A stretch of DNA of 64,000 nt, from contig DIXM01000012.1 in assembly GCA_002436025.1 (NCBI GenBank), positions 1-64,000 of the forward strand, written 5' to 3'. This DNA comes from a candidate division Hyd24-12 bacterium UBA6080 (GTDB taxonomy: Bacteria; Fermentibacterota; Fermentibacteria; Fermentibacterales; JCC-6). A program made the position numbers and the translations under genes. Below, one piece after another: positions 26,781 to 36,112 of this stretch. The first letter of the stretch is position 1; each line of letters begins with the position of its first letter. Under the pieces are notes generated by a model. The model saw only the letters and a list, made by a program, of their open reading frames with translations, was not told the origin of the DNA and did no database searches.

Positions 26781-29420
26781 TCAGTGCCCGGCGGCGAGCC
26801 AGTCCCCGCCCCTGCCTGTCTCGACGGAAAGGGGCACCTCCAGATGAAAAGCGCCTTCCATCTCCTCCCGCAAAACCTTCACGCCCGCGTCCGCAAGTTC
26901 GGGCGGGCACTCCACAAGAAGCTCATCGTGTACCGAAAGCACCAGATGGACCCCGGGCAGCACGGTCGAAAGCCTTCGATGAACCCCCAGCATGGCCAGC
27001 TTGACTATGTCTGCCGCAGAACCTTGAACAGTGGTGTTGACTACCATCCTCTCGATGTGTTTACGGTTCTGTCCCCGGGCGCCCGTCAGTTCGGGGAAAC
27101 GCCTTCTGCGGCCAAGGATCGTCCGGGTCTCACCATCCTGTTCCGCCCTGTCCACGGTGTTCCTGTAGAAACCGTCCACCTCCGGATACGTTTCGAAGTA
27201 CCTGTTTATGATCCCCGCGGCCTCGCCCCTTGAAACACCAAGCCTTCCCGCAAGCCCGTAGGGGCTGATCCCGTATATGATCGAGAAGTTTACCTCCTTG
27301 GCCTTCCGCCGGGTTTCGGGGGTGACATCACCGAAAACCGCCAGGGCAGTGGCGGCATGTATGTCCCTTCCGTTCCTGTATGCCTCGCGGAGGGCGCCTT
27401 CGCCCGCAAGATGCGCCAGGACCCTTAGTTCTATCTGCGAATAGTCGGCAGAGATGAAGATGTTTCCCCGCCCTGCGGGTATGAAGCAGCGCCTGACCCT
27501 TTTCCCCCGGGCTGACCTGATGGGGATGTTCTGCAGGTTGGGGTCGGCGGAACTGAGCCTGCCTGTCGAAGTAACGGCCTGGTTGAAACTGGTGTGCAGA
27601 AGGCCCGTTTCCGGGTTGATGAACCTGGGCAGGCTTTCCACATAGGTGTTGAGAAGCTTCGAAAGCTCCCTGAATTCGATGACAGTGCCCACGAATGGGT
27701 GTGAACCCTCGAGGGAGAGAAGTACGCCCATGCTTGAAGAAAGGCCTCCCTTTGGTGTCTTGCGGGCAGACTGAAGGCTCATTTCGTTGAAGAGCACACT
27801 CGATACCTGGCCTGGGCTGGCAAGGTTGACGGGCCTTCCGGCCTGTTCGTTCCCAAGGGATGAGAGCTCCGAAAGCCTTTCCCTCAGCTCCGCCCCGGTG
27901 ACGGACAGGGCGGTGGTGTCGAGTCCGACCCCCCTCTCCTCCATGTCGGCCAGAACGCTGACCAGTGGAAGCTCCACGTTTCTGTACACATCGAGGAGCC
28001 TTCCGTCCCTCCCCAGCTTCTCCGAAAGGAAGAGCTCGAGTTCCAGTGCCGCTGAAGAATCGGCGCAGCAGTACTCGGCAACCCTCTCCGGCGGAAGGTC
28101 GGCAAGGGCTCCGGCAGCTGTGACCTCCTCGAACGTCTCCATGGTTTTGCCCAGCCAGTGCTTTGCCATGGCTTTCAGCCCGTGGCCGGGTTCTTCCGAA
28201 CGGAGCAGGTAATCCGCAAGGTAGGGGTCTCCGGAGGGCGGCGGCGGCCTCAGACCGAGCCGTCTAAGAACGTGAAGGTCGAATTTTGCGTTCTGTGCTG
28301 TCCAGCCGTTCTTCTCCATGATCTGCGCAAGGGTGTCCCGCCTTCTGCCGCTGAGACCTTTACCCAGAGGAATGTAGACGGCACATCCCGGTGAGTTGCA
28401 CAGGGACATTCCAACGGGATTTGCCAGCAGGGGGTTCCTCGAGTCGGTTTCGGTGTCGAGCGCCATGGGCAGGTCGGCGTCCAGCGGCAACGCTTCGTCG
28501 TTCGAAGGGATCAGACAGCTGCAGCCGTATTTCGTCCGAAGGGTCTTTTCCGCGGGGATGCCCAGGGTTTCGAAAACTTTGTTCATGCCCAGGGATGTGA
28601 GCATGGAGGGCGCTTCATCCGTTACGGCTCCCCTTACGGCGTCCTCGAGAAGGATGTCGCCCGGAAGCGGAACGTTGAGGGTGACAAGTTCAAGGGACAG
28701 CTCCACCATCCCCCTCGATTCCAGCAGCTTCGCCGCCAGTGAGGCCGGCATCCCGTCAACAGAAGCGTAAAGCTCCTCAAGGGTTGTAACCCCCCCGATG
28801 ATCTTCAGGGCAGTTTTTTCACCTATTCCGCGGGCTCCCGGGACGTTGTCGGAGCTGTCGCCTGCCAGGGCCAGCAGCAGCGGTATCTTGTCGGCGGATG
28901 TTCCCATCTCTTCCGGCACCTCGGCGGGCGTTACGAGCCTGCCGGGACTGCCGGGTCTTCCGGGGCGGTAAACGGATGTGAGGTCGTCCACCAGTTGAAG
29001 AAGGTCCTTGTCCGATGAAAGGATGATCGTTTTGTACCCCTTTGCCGAAGCCTGCCTCGCAAGGCCCGCTATGAGGTCGTCTGCTTCCAGTGTGTCGCGC
29101 TGGATGAGGGGTATGCCCAACGCGGGTATCAGCTTTCTCGCAAGGTCGGCCTGGAGGGCGAGTTCGGGCGGCATGGGGGGCCTGTTCGCCTTGTACTGGC
29201 TGTAGAGCTGCTTTCGAAAGCTCGGTGCAGCTCCGTCAAAGACGGCTGCGCAGAAGGAGGGGGTGTATCTGGCGAGGAGCCTCAGCAGTTCGGTTACAAG
29301 ATGGTGAAGGCCGCTGGTGACCACCCCTTCAGGGGAGACCAGGGGTCTTTTTGAAAGGGCGAAGTGGCCCCGGTACAGTATTCCCATGCAATCAACGAGA
29401 AGCACGGTCGTATCAGACAT
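26781..29420 (-). CDS. polA: DNA polymerase I
   Basis: 879 residues with all three domains. Residues 1-~290 are the 5'-3' exonuclease (LLVDCMGILYRGHFA, SSDKDLLQLVDD, GIGEKTALKII). The middle domain keeps proofreading residues: DTETD, NAKFDLHVL and the YCCAD segment. The C-terminal polymerase has SADYSQIELRVLAH (motif A), RRKAKEVNFSIIYG (motif B) and LSVHDELLVE (motif C). It fills gaps in repair and removes RNA primers. ATG at 29420 follows GGTGAG and overlaps the waaF stop. Confidence 0.97.
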   Translation of the reverse strand: MSDTTVLLVDCMGILYRGHFALSKRPLVSPEGVVTSGLHHLVTELLRLLARYTPSFCAAVFDGAAPSFRKQLYSQYKANRPPMPPELALQADLARKLIPALGIPLIQRDTLEADDLIAGLARQASAKGYKTIILSSDKDLLQLVDDLTSVYRPGRPGSPGRLVTPAEVPEEMGTSADKIPLLLALAGDSSDNVPGARGIGEKTALKIIGGVTTLEELYASVDGMPASLAAKLLESRGMVELSLELVTLNVPLPGDILLEDAVRGAVTDEAPSMLTSLGMNKVFETLGIPAEKTLRTKYGCSCLIPSNDEALPLDADLPMALDTETDSRNPLLANPVGMSLCNSPGCAVYIPLGKGLSGRRRDTLAQIMEKNGWTAQNAKFDLHVLRRLGLRPPPPSGDPYLADYLLRSEEPGHGLKAMAKHWLGKTMETFEEVTAAGALADLPPERVAEYCCADSSAALELELFLSEKLGRDGRLLDVYRNVELPLVSVLADMEERGVGLDTTALSVTGAELRERLSELSSLGNEQAGRPVNLASPGQVSSVLFNEMSLQSARKTPKGGLSSSMGVLLSLEGSHPFVGTVIEFRELSKLLNTYVESLPRFINPETGLLHTSFNQAVTSTGRLSSADPNLQNIPIRSARGKRVRRCFIPAGRGNIFISADYSQIELRVLAHLAGEGALREAYRNGRDIHAATALAVFGDVTPETRRKAKEVNFSIIYGISPYGLAGRLGVSRGEAAGIINRYFETYPEVDGFYRNTVDRAEQDGETRTILGRRRRFPELTGARGQNRKHIERMVVNTTVQGSAADIVKLAMLGVHRRLSTVLPGVHLVLSVHDELLVECPPELADAGVKVLREEMEGAFHLEVPLSVETGRGGDWLAAGH

Positions 29421-30273
29421 TTCTCACCGCCCCTGCAACACTGGCGGGCGTGATGTCCCTGGTGCACGACCAGTCTCCCGTCCTGCACTCCCTTCTGAAA
29501 CAGGGCGAGCAGCGGGCCTTCGTAACGACCGCCCCCGTTCTGTTTCCCCGTGGACCCGTCCAGAAGGGGCTCGTTGAACAGAACACTGCCACGGTCGGGA
29601 CACCCAGCGCGGCTGCCAGGTGAACACCACCCGAATCGTTGCCCACGCACGCCCTGGCCGTGAGAAGTCTTTGTGCCAGGTCGTTGAGCGACAGACCGGC
29701 TTCACATTCTCCCCCGCAGAGGTTTGCCATGCGCGTCAGATCGGCCTCCTCATCTTTGGTGCCGTAGAACACTGCGGGCATTCCAAGAAGGGTTACAGCT
29801 TCCGGAAAACCGTTCCAGCGTTTTGTGCCTCCGTAGCGGGCGCCCGCGAAAACTGCCAGATGCGTGCCCGGCGAGGGTTTTGGCCGGTGTACGGGGACCG
29901 GAGGGCATCCAACCGCCATGGCGAGGGTTTCGTAGTCAAGGCTGTGGTGCCTCGTGCGGTCATTGCGATGTGGAATGACATCCGTGAGAAACAGGCTTCC
30001 CGCTCCGCGGCTGTAACCGGCCCTTCTGCGGATACCGGTTTCCGCTCCCAGCAGCGCCGACCGAAAGGAGGAGGTCATGAGAAGAAGGCTCTCAAAGATG
30101 GGAACCCGTGAGCCGAGGGGGAAAAGACGTGTTTCGGGGAAGAAGAAGGCGAAGAGGTCGATGACCCTGGGGTGGCACCACAGAGCCGCCCCCCTGTGCC
30201 TTTCAAGTATCCCCGCAATGCTCTCGAGGGCCATGACGCAATCGCCCAGCCAGTTCGGGGTTCGCACGAGCAT
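29413..30273 (-). CDS. waaF: ADP-heptose--LPS heptosyltransferase (GT9, WaaF-like)
   Basis: 286 residues from ATG 30273; the longer frame to 30411 lies inside the upstream gene. GT-B fold: LVRTPNWLGDCVMALE at the N-terminus and GNDSGGVHLAAALGVPTVA at the donor site. The C-terminal cysteine pattern CSPCFRRECRTGDWSC is typical of WaaF-type heptosyltransferase II. It adds heptose to the LPS inner core in the cytoplasm. The heptose phosphatase gmhB is at 21361. Confidence 0.87.
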   Translation of the reverse strand: MLVRTPNWLGDCVMALESIAGILERHRGAALWCHPRVIDLFAFFFPETRLFPLGSRVPIFESLLLMTSSFRSALLGAETGIRRRAGYSRGAGSLFLTDVIPHRNDRTRHHSLDYETLAMAVGCPPVPVHRPKPSPGTHLAVFAGARYGGTKRWNGFPEAVTLLGMPAVFYGTKDEEADLTRMANLCGGECEAGLSLNDLAQRLLTARACVGNDSGGVHLAAALGVPTVAVFCSTSPFWTGPRGNRTGAVVTKARCSPCFRRECRTGDWSCTRDITPASVAGAVRNV

Positions 30274-30277
30274 GGGC

Positions 30278-31177
30278 TCACCAGCCCCTGCGAAGCAGTT
30301 CCGCCCACTCATCCAGAAGCCCGGTCTCGCCCCTTGGGGGCGGCTTTCCCCAGGGCTGAAAGACACCCCGGCGGTCGTAACCCAGCACCGGAACACCCAG
30401 GGCGCTGGCATGGACCCAGATGTTGTCCCTGTCCGTTATCACGGCACTCGCGCCTGAGATAAGGGCAATGAGAACGCCATCGGGGATTCCCTCGGGGATG
30501 TCCCTCCCCTTTCCGTCAAGGATCACCAGACGCAGCGGGAGTTCCGCCCTTCGTCTCTCAAGAACGGCCGCGGCCTGGGATGTGGCAAGGATGTAGGGAA
30601 GCGACCTGTGACTTACGGGTGCCAGTATCCTGGAAGCGGCCTCGATCAGCCTGGGGGGAACCGAAGGACGCCACTTCCTGTCCGGCGGTATTCCCAGGGC
30701 CTGACAGATCCCGAAGACCTTTTCGGGATAGCTCTCGGTGTGGACCCTGAGCCTCACGTTGGCCGAATCACATCCCTCGGGCGCAACGGAAAGTGCGGGC
30801 GATATTGCAAGGACGACCTCGGCCAGACCTGTGGAATCGGTCGTGGCGTTGAAAAGCAGTGATCCGGCCGGTATCTCCTGGGACAACTGCCCTGTCTGCG
30901 TCGAATAAGTGTGCAGACCCGGCTGCCAGGGCAGCGTTGATGCAAGGTCGGCCAGGGTTTCGTGAATGATGAGGTGATGGGTCGAGTTCCTGTAGAATTT
31001 CTGCAGGGAACACGCCAGGTAGATCCCGGGCCACGTGGACGCGGGGCCTGGTCCGCAGTAGACCGTGACGTTCGGGGGGTTCTCGAAAATGCCGGGAAAA
31101 CGAAAGGTCTCCCAGCTCTTCTCAACCCTTCGTTCAAGCCGTTTTTTCGAGAACCATGCGAAGGGGCTCAGGTTCAT
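30278..31177 (-). CDS. Divergent GT9-like (GT-B fold) protein
   Basis: 299 residues. The C-terminal part (SGASAVITDRDNIWVHASALGVPVLGYD) follows the donor-site pattern of GT9 heptosyltransferases, with D-x-x-N-x-W in place of the usual Asp-Ser/Thr-Gly. The N-terminal part (VTVYCGPGPASTWPGIYLA) also suggests a Rossmann half. It ends five bases before waaF, so it may be another core glycosyltransferase or a non-catalytic relative. The family is not firmly recognised. Confidence 0.5.
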   Translation of the reverse strand: MNLSPFAWFSKKRLERRVEKSWETFRFPGIFENPPNVTVYCGPGPASTWPGIYLACSLQKFYRNSTHHLIIHETLADLASTLPWQPGLHTYSTQTGQLSQEIPAGSLLFNATTDSTGLAEVVLAISPALSVAPEGCDSANVRLRVHTESYPEKVFGICQALGIPPDRKWRPSVPPRLIEAASRILAPVSHRSLPYILATSQAAAVLERRRAELPLRLVILDGKGRDIPEGIPDGVLIALISGASAVITDRDNIWVHASALGVPVLGYDRRGVFQPWGKPPPRGETGLLDEWAELLRRGW

Positions 31178-31848
31178 TCCGTGAACTCCCTCATGAGCCT
31201 TGTGGCGATGTTCCTCGCCCCCGGCGGGTGACCGGGGGAAAGCGAGGTGAGTTCGCGAACGGCGGCGGCGCTCTGACCGGACAGTTGAAGACAGAGCCCC
31301 TTCATTACCGTGGCCAGAGCCTCGGTGGGGAACATGGCGCAGAGGAGTTCCGACACCTCAAGGGCCTTTGTTGTCTCGCCCGAGGCAAGAAGGGCGCATG
31401 AGAGGTCGAGCGAAGAGTAAAAACCCCTTCTTGCAGTTCCTGCACGCGAAACGGAAAGCGCAAGCTGCGTCACCGCTTCCCGCGGGTTGCCGCCGTAAAG
31501 AAACGAAAGCCCCCTGGCTCTGTGATGAAGCCAGGGGTCGGGTGTTTCAATGCGTGCGAGGGCGTCGGAAGCCTCAGTGCGAAGGCCCGAACACCAGGCG
31601 ATCCTGGCCATCCAGAAATCAAGCAGAGCGTTGTCCGCGCCAAGCTGGGAAAGCTCTCCCGCCAGAAGCCAGGCCCTGCGCACATCGGCTGAATAAAGGG
31701 CGTCCTCCAGCATTGTTGTCATGATCCTGACCTGCCCGGGAACATCCTCGCGTTCTTCCCAGGCTGTTCCGGCCTCGATGAGGAGACCCGACGCCTCAAG
31801 CTCGGCCGGGGAAGCGGCAAAAAGAAACATGACAATAAGATGCATCAT
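31174..31848 (-). CDS. Exported TPR protein
   Basis: 224 residues from ATG 31848, overlapping the upstream stop as ATGA; the long frame to 32115 is antisense-free but runs inside the phosphatidyltransferase gene and is not credible. A short signal-like segment (MMHLIVMFLFAASPA) is followed by helical repeats of TPR type (for example ARGLSFLYGGNPREAVTQLAL). No catalytic motif. It lies between lipid and LPS genes, so a scaffold role at the envelope is possible. Confidence 0.55.
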   Translation of the reverse strand: MMHLIVMFLFAASPAELEASGLLIEAGTAWEEREDVPGQVRIMTTMLEDALYSADVRRAWLLAGELSQLGADNALLDFWMARIAWCSGLRTEASDALARIETPDPWLHHRARGLSFLYGGNPREAVTQLALSVSRAGTARRGFYSSLDLSCALLASGETTKALEVSELLCAMFPTEALATVMKGLCLQLSGQSAAAVRELTSLSPGHPPGARNIATRLMREFTE

Positions 31849-32456
31849 GAGAGGAACCTCGAGAGCACCCGTCTGGAGATGCGGAAGTAAGCCACCACGC
31901 CGAAAAGAACTGAAACGGGCGTAATAATGCTCAGGACCCAGAGAAGATTGGTGAACACTGCCTTCCAGGGGAATGCAAGCACTCCGCACGCCACTATTAC
32001 GAAGGAATAACTGGTCACGATGACCAGCTTCTCGCTGGTGGGCACGGCCACCACCGGGAGCCTGACGCTCCAGGAGAGCATCGCCGACGCGGCCAGAACA
32101 CCTATGTGATACCACGCGGTGATCATGGAACTGATGGAGTTCATGGCACCGGTCCTCTCCAGCATGACGAGCAGGATCGAAAGGAAGAACTTGTCAGCCA
32201 GAAAATCGAGGATCTTGCCCGGATACGAGGTCTTTTTGAGTTTTCGGGCCACCAGACCGTCCGCGTAGTCGCTGACGGCAGCCGCAACGACCATCCAGAA
32301 GAGCATGCCGTAGTTCCCCCTTATAAGGGCAAGCACCGCAAGGGGAGCCAGAACTATGCGAGACCAGCTGATAAGCCCGGGCAGCACCGGGGTTCTCTCC
32401 TGAGCCTTCCTGATACGTTCCAGAAACTGAAGTGGATTCGGTTCTGGATTCCTCAT
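31845..32456 (-). CDS. CDP-alcohol phosphatidyltransferase (PgsA-like)
   Basis: 203 residues, about five or six membrane helices. The full family motif D-x2-D-G-x2-A-R-x8-G-x3-D-x3-D is present starting at DYADGLVAR, with both downstream Asp residues (KILDFLADK). Such enzymes displace CMP from CDP-diacylglycerol with a polar alcohol; glycerol 3-phosphate (PgsA) is the most common acceptor but inositol or serine types share the motif. Overlaps both neighbours by four bases. Confidence 0.82.
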   Translation of the reverse strand: MRNPEPNPLQFLERIRKAQERTPVLPGLISWSRIVLAPLAVLALIRGNYGMLFWMVVAAAVSDYADGLVARKLKKTSYPGKILDFLADKFFLSILLVMLERTGAMNSISSMITAWYHIGVLAASAMLSWSVRLPVVAVPTSEKLVIVTSYSFVIVACGVLAFPWKAVFTNLLWVLSIITPVSVLFGVVAYFRISRRVLSRFLS

Positions 32457-32983
32457 CTGAACATGGCCTCCACCGGGCCGTCGATGGCTGACCTTCCGGC
32501 ATGATCGGGGGAGACGCCCGGCAGACCGAGGAGAATGAGGTCCGCCCTGCCCAGCCTGAACTCGGGATGAAAGAGGCCATCGGGCATTTCGGCCATCCAG
32601 CCCAGTTGAAGGACCGCGGCGGAGTGCGTCGGATACCTGCTGTCAATCATGTCGGGGGGGGGTGCGTAACCAAGGCCCAGGTGAGAAGTGAGCAGTGACC
32701 TGCCGAACCAGACCATTGCTCCGAGAAGGTCGCTCCGTGTGGCGGGAACGTCCCTTCCGCCAATCATCCATTGAACCGAGGCCCCGCGGGGGTCTCCGTT
32801 CCAGAGTAGAAGTGAGGTTTCCAGCGGAAGCGTCGAGGGGTCTTCAGGGACCCTTCCGCCGGTGTACTGGTAAACGTGCACAGTCGTGGAGTGGGAGGTC
32901 GTGGAACCGGCGTCGAACCCCGCCCTGAGAAGCCAGATGGCGTCGGATCCCGTTGAAAGCAGGATGCAGGCAAGGAAAATCAT
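32453..32983 (-). CDS. Hypothetical exported protein
   Basis: 176 residues from ATG 32983. Starts upstream would read through the tRNA-Gly gene, so they are rejected. The N-terminus MIFLACILLSTGSDA is signal-peptide-like. The rest has no recognised motif. It is the first protein gene after the tRNA, ~35 bases from it, and overlaps the phosphatidyltransferase start by four bases. Confidence 0.5.
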   Translation of the reverse strand: MIFLACILLSTGSDAIWLLRAGFDAGSTTSHSTTVHVYQYTGGRVPEDPSTLPLETSLLLWNGDPRGASVQWMIGGRDVPATRSDLLGAMVWFGRSLLTSHLGLGYAPPPDMIDSRYPTHSAAVLQLGWMAEMPDGLFHPEFRLGRADLILLGLPGVSPDHAGRSAIDGPVEAMFR

Positions 32984-33017
32984 GTGAACTGCTCCCGTAT
33001 TGGGATAAAAAAAGGCT

Positions 33018-33093
33018 TGGAGCGGGCAACGGGGGTCGAACCCGCGACATTCAGCTTGGGAAGCTGACACTCTACCAACTGAGCTATGCCCGC
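33018..33093 (-). tRNA. tRNA-Gly (anticodon CCC)
   Basis: The minus strand folds as a full cloverleaf: acceptor GCGGGCA (33093-33087) pairs with TGCCCGC (33028-33022), the D-arm is AGCTCAGTTGGTAGAGT, the anticodon stem TCAGC/GCTGA encloses loop TTCCCAA (anticodon CCC), and the T-arm contains GGTTCGACCCC. The discriminator is T and the CCA end is encoded (33020-33018). It reads GGG glycine codons. Seven Ts follow a few bases downstream (33013-33007) without a separate hairpin. Confidence 0.96.
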
Positions 33094-33109
33094 TCCGGAA
33101 AGCTCGGGA

Positions 33110-33138
33110 TAGATATTCACAAGGGGTTCCATCGTCAA
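33110..33138 (-). promoter_or_regulatory. Promoter of tRNA-Gly
   Basis: On the minus strand TTGACG (33138-33133) and TATCTA (33115-33110) are separated by exactly 17 bases. Transcription would begin about ten bases before the tRNA 5' end at 33093. The -35 box overlaps the dapF stop codon, so the tRNA and possibly the genes 32983-25466 can be expressed independently of the dapF operon. Confidence 0.6.
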
Positions 33139-33959
33139 GCTTCGGCCCCGTTCTCAGGCAGAAGGACACCCCTGTAGACCGCCCTGGCCTCGCCGGAAAG
33201 CCAGAATCCCCGCTCGTCCCGGCCCACGGTGAGGGAGAGCCCGCTGGCCACTTGCACAGAGGCGGGCAAGCGGAAACCGGGCAGTGTTTCGAGACAGACA
33301 AGGACAGCAGCCACGGCACCGGTGCCGCATGCAAGGGTTTCGCCCTCCACTCCCCTCTCAAATGTCCGGAGGGACAGGGAGCCATCGGGGCGCACCATCA
33401 CCCAGTCCGCATTGGCACCCGCAGGCCCGGTTTCCGGGTGGCGCCTGAGCAAAGGAGCCATCCTCTCGAAAGTTCCGTCGTCCAGCCGGTCACGGATGAC
33501 CACAGCGTGGGGGACTCCCGTATCCACAAGGCTTACCGGAATTGTAATGCCGAGATCAAGGGGTTTCTTCAAGAACGAGGTTGCCGGTTCAGTCAGCCAT
33601 ATCCGGGATGAACCCGGCGTAAGCACCAGCCCGTGATGCAGACCCGAATCGGAGGTGAAATCGAAGGGCTCCCCCATCTTCACGAGCCCCAGGGAGAAGG
33701 CGAAGGAGCAGATGCATCTTGCGCCGTTCCCGCACATTGACGCCCGGCCCCCGTCAGAGTTGAAATAGCTCATGCGGAAGGCTTCGCCGTCCCGCGGGGG
33801 CAGAAGCTCGAGCAGCCCGTCAGCGCCCACCCCCAGCCCCCGCCGGCAGACCCTGGCGATGAAGTCGGGGGAAGGTCCGCGGGAACCGGGGTTTCCGGTA
33901 CTGTCCAGAACGATGAAGTCGTTTCCGGCGCCGCTCATCTTGGTGAACTCGAAACTCAA
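33135..33959 (-). CDS. dapF: Diaminopimelate epimerase
   Basis: 274 residues. Interconverts LL- and meso-diaminopimelate for lysine and peptidoglycan synthesis, without cofactor. Both catalytic cysteines are present: RASMCGNGARC in the first half and TLACGTGAVA in the second. SGAGNDFIVLD opens the protein. ATG at 33959 overlaps the STT3-like gene by 4 bases; it closes the topA-led run. Confidence 0.95.
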   Translation of the reverse strand: MSFEFTKMSGAGNDFIVLDSTGNPGSRGPSPDFIARVCRRGLGVGADGLLELLPPRDGEAFRMSYFNSDGGRASMCGNGARCICSFAFSLGLVKMGEPFDFTSDSGLHHGLVLTPGSSRIWLTEPATSFLKKPLDLGITIPVSLVDTGVPHAVVIRDRLDDGTFERMAPLLRRHPETGPAGANADWVMVRPDGSLSLRTFERGVEGETLACGTGAVAAVLVCLETLPGFRLPASVQVASGLSLTVGRDERGFWLSGEARAVYRGVLLPENGAEA

Positions 33960-36112
33960 GGGGCACCTCCTTCCTCAAAGGCAAGTCCGTAATGGTGAAG
34001 AGCCCTGTCCCTGAGACCGGCCCGTTCCAGAAGACGCACAAGGTCAAGCCTCACCTCACGGTCGGGACCCCAGGCAGAAAGATAGGCCTCGAAATCCCCC
34101 TCGAGGTCCAGAATGTCGTAGGCACCTGCCAGATGTGCTTCCAGAAGGAACTGAAGCAGGCCGAGGGCTGCCTCTGAGGGCACATCTGCCGGGTTTGCCG
34201 AGAGCATCAGAAGAGCTGCGGAGGCCGCATGGGGGTCGCGGTGCTCAAGAGCCGAGGAGCCAAGCGCAAGGGCTGTCCCGACCGGGTCGGAGATACGGGC
34301 GAGGGCCGTTTCGAAGTCGAAGAAAGGCCGGTATCTCAGAATGAAGAGGGGGTTTGGAGGAACGGGAACGGCGGTTCCGTCCAGCTCATAAACGCGCATC
34401 GAAGGCCCCTGCCAGACAAGGGCAAGGCGGTCGAGGCGCTCAGGCATGTAATGCATGAGGAAGGCGGCTGAAGAGTCGTCGGGATCGGTCACCCCTCCCA
34501 GGTACGCAACGCCCTGCCATGAGCGGTCAAGGAGAAAATCGGCCTGATACACAAGGTAACGGGCCTCCCTCTCCTCCATGAAGGATACCAGTTCCTCCTG
34601 TTTTCCGAAGAGCCTTGCCGAGAACTCCACGATGTTCTCACGGTTCCGCCGGTTCTCGAAGAACGTGTGAAGGACGGTGGGTCTCTCCGCGTAGGCGCTG
34701 GTAAGACCGGAAACGTTCCAGTACGCCAGGAAGGCTTCGGTGGGGTCGGATGATGCGCTGACCCAGCGCAGGTAACCCTCCAGCTCGGTGTCCGTGAGAA
34801 GTGACGCACCGGGACGGAATGAAAGGTCCGCCTCCGAAAGCCTCCGCCCCAGCGATGGGGCGAAAATCGCATGCGCCCCCGCCAGAACGAAGATGAAGGG
34901 CAGGAAGGCTCCCCTGCGTGCGGAAAGCGCAAGGACAGGCGCAATGGCCACGGCAAGGAATACATGCAGACGGTCGAAGAAAAGATACCCCGCCAGGGAA
35001 ACGAAAAGAAAGGGAACAAGCAACCTGCCCCGGGCCTGTTTCAGAAAGTGGATCATCCCGGGTACCGCTGCCAGGAAGAGCGGACCGAAGAGCCAGATGA
35101 ATTCGCCCGGCGTCGGGCTTGTGTAGCCGCCGACCCAGAAGAGCCTGGCGTCAGGGGACAGAAGCAGTGGATCGGCAGGGTGCCTGAACAGAAACCTGAT
35201 CTTGGCCAACGCCACCGCAGTCACATGACCGCCCTCGCCGGGAAGCAGTATCGCAGCGGTTACTGCCACCAGGGTGCCAGCCCAGGGGATCGCCCTTCGA
35301 AGCCTTTCCGGGGTGAAGCACGAAAGCATGGCGGCAACCGCGAGGATCGATGCGGGTGACAGGATCGCCGTGTCATGCCTCATGTGGGTGAGGAAAAGGC
35401 TTGCGAGCAGCTGGGCGACACCCAGGGGCACGATGAGTGCCGGATCGCGCGGTGCTCTTCGTGAGAAGAGGAGGTACGCGAAGATGAACACCGAGAGGAA
35501 ACCCGTTACCTTCCAGCACGCAAGCGCCGCAAAAAGAAGAAGGCCGGATGCCACTGCCGTGCCGAGCCTTCGTGAATCCTTTCCCAGTGCCCGTTCGAGC
35601 GTCCATCCCAGAAAGATCAAAAGGGGCAGGGCGACAGTCTCGCGGTAAAGGCTTTCCCCCCTTGCCCTGAGGATCGCTGGAAGGAGGATCCCGTACAGCG
35701 CTGCAGCCGAGAGGGCGGTCCGCTGGCAAAAACCCGCGGCTCCCGTCCACAGAAAGATGCCTGGAATGGCAAGAAGCGGGAATGCAAGGCAGAACAGGCG
35801 CATGAAACGGTCGAAGTCGCCCCCGACAACAGCATGAAGACCACCGGCGATGTACTCCTCGAAGATGCTGTTCTGCCCTGTGGAAAAGCCTTCGGGGTGC
35901 ATGGACATGGGATCGACCCGGGGAACCCCCTCCCCCCGCGAGATCATTGCTGAGTACCTGTAGGCCTGGGTCGCCTCTCCCTGCATGCGAAGCGGTGGTG
36001 GCATTACCTGGACAGAAAAAAACGCCCTGAAGGCGAGGGCGGCGCCCATGATGAGAAAGAGGGTGGCAAAACGGGAGATGGTGGAAGACAAAGGTTCAGA
36101 CCTGAGCGCCAT
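33956..36112 (-). CDS. STT3-like GT-C membrane protein with soluble C-terminal region
   Basis: 718 residues with about eleven or more membrane helices to residue ~430. The first outer loop (ATQAYRYSAMIS, then VDPMSMHPEGF) follows the pattern of STT3/AglB/PglB oligosaccharyltransferases. The later soluble segment, in the position of their WWDYG acceptor-binding motif, reads AYWNVSGLTSAYAERPTV: a related layout with the key residues changed. The last ~150 residues look helical, perhaps TPR. It may transfer a lipid-linked glycan or use another substrate. Overlaps mglA by 17 bases and dapF by 4. Confidence 0.6.
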   Translation of the reverse strand: MALRSEPLSSTISRFATLFLIMGAALAFRAFFSVQVMPPPLRMQGEATQAYRYSAMISRGEGVPRVDPMSMHPEGFSTGQNSIFEEYIAGGLHAVVGGDFDRFMRLFCLAFPLLAIPGIFLWTGAAGFCQRTALSAAALYGILLPAILRARGESLYRETVALPLLIFLGWTLERALGKDSRRLGTAVASGLLLFAALACWKVTGFLSVFIFAYLLFSRRAPRDPALIVPLGVAQLLASLFLTHMRHDTAILSPASILAVAAMLSCFTPERLRRAIPWAGTLVAVTAAILLPGEGGHVTAVALAKIRFLFRHPADPLLLSPDARLFWVGGYTSPTPGEFIWLFGPLFLAAVPGMIHFLKQARGRLLVPFLFVSLAGYLFFDRLHVFLAVAIAPVLALSARRGAFLPFIFVLAGAHAIFAPSLGRRLSEADLSFRPGASLLTDTELEGYLRWVSASSDPTEAFLAYWNVSGLTSAYAERPTVLHTFFENRRNRENIVEFSARLFGKQEELVSFMEEREARYLVYQADFLLDRSWQGVAYLGGVTDPDDSSAAFLMHYMPERLDRLALVWQGPSMRVYELDGTAVPVPPNPLFILRYRPFFDFETALARISDPVGTALALGSSALEHRDPHAASAALLMLSANPADVPSEAALGLLQFLLEAHLAGAYDILDLEGDFEAYLSAWGPDREVRLDLVRLLERAGLRDRALHHYGLAFEEGGAP

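Noticed and set aside
32984..33385. Long N-terminal extension of the hypothetical gene ending at 32453
   Set aside because: It reads through the tRNA-Gly gene and into dapF antisense-free sequence; a signal-peptide start at 32983 explains the protein better.
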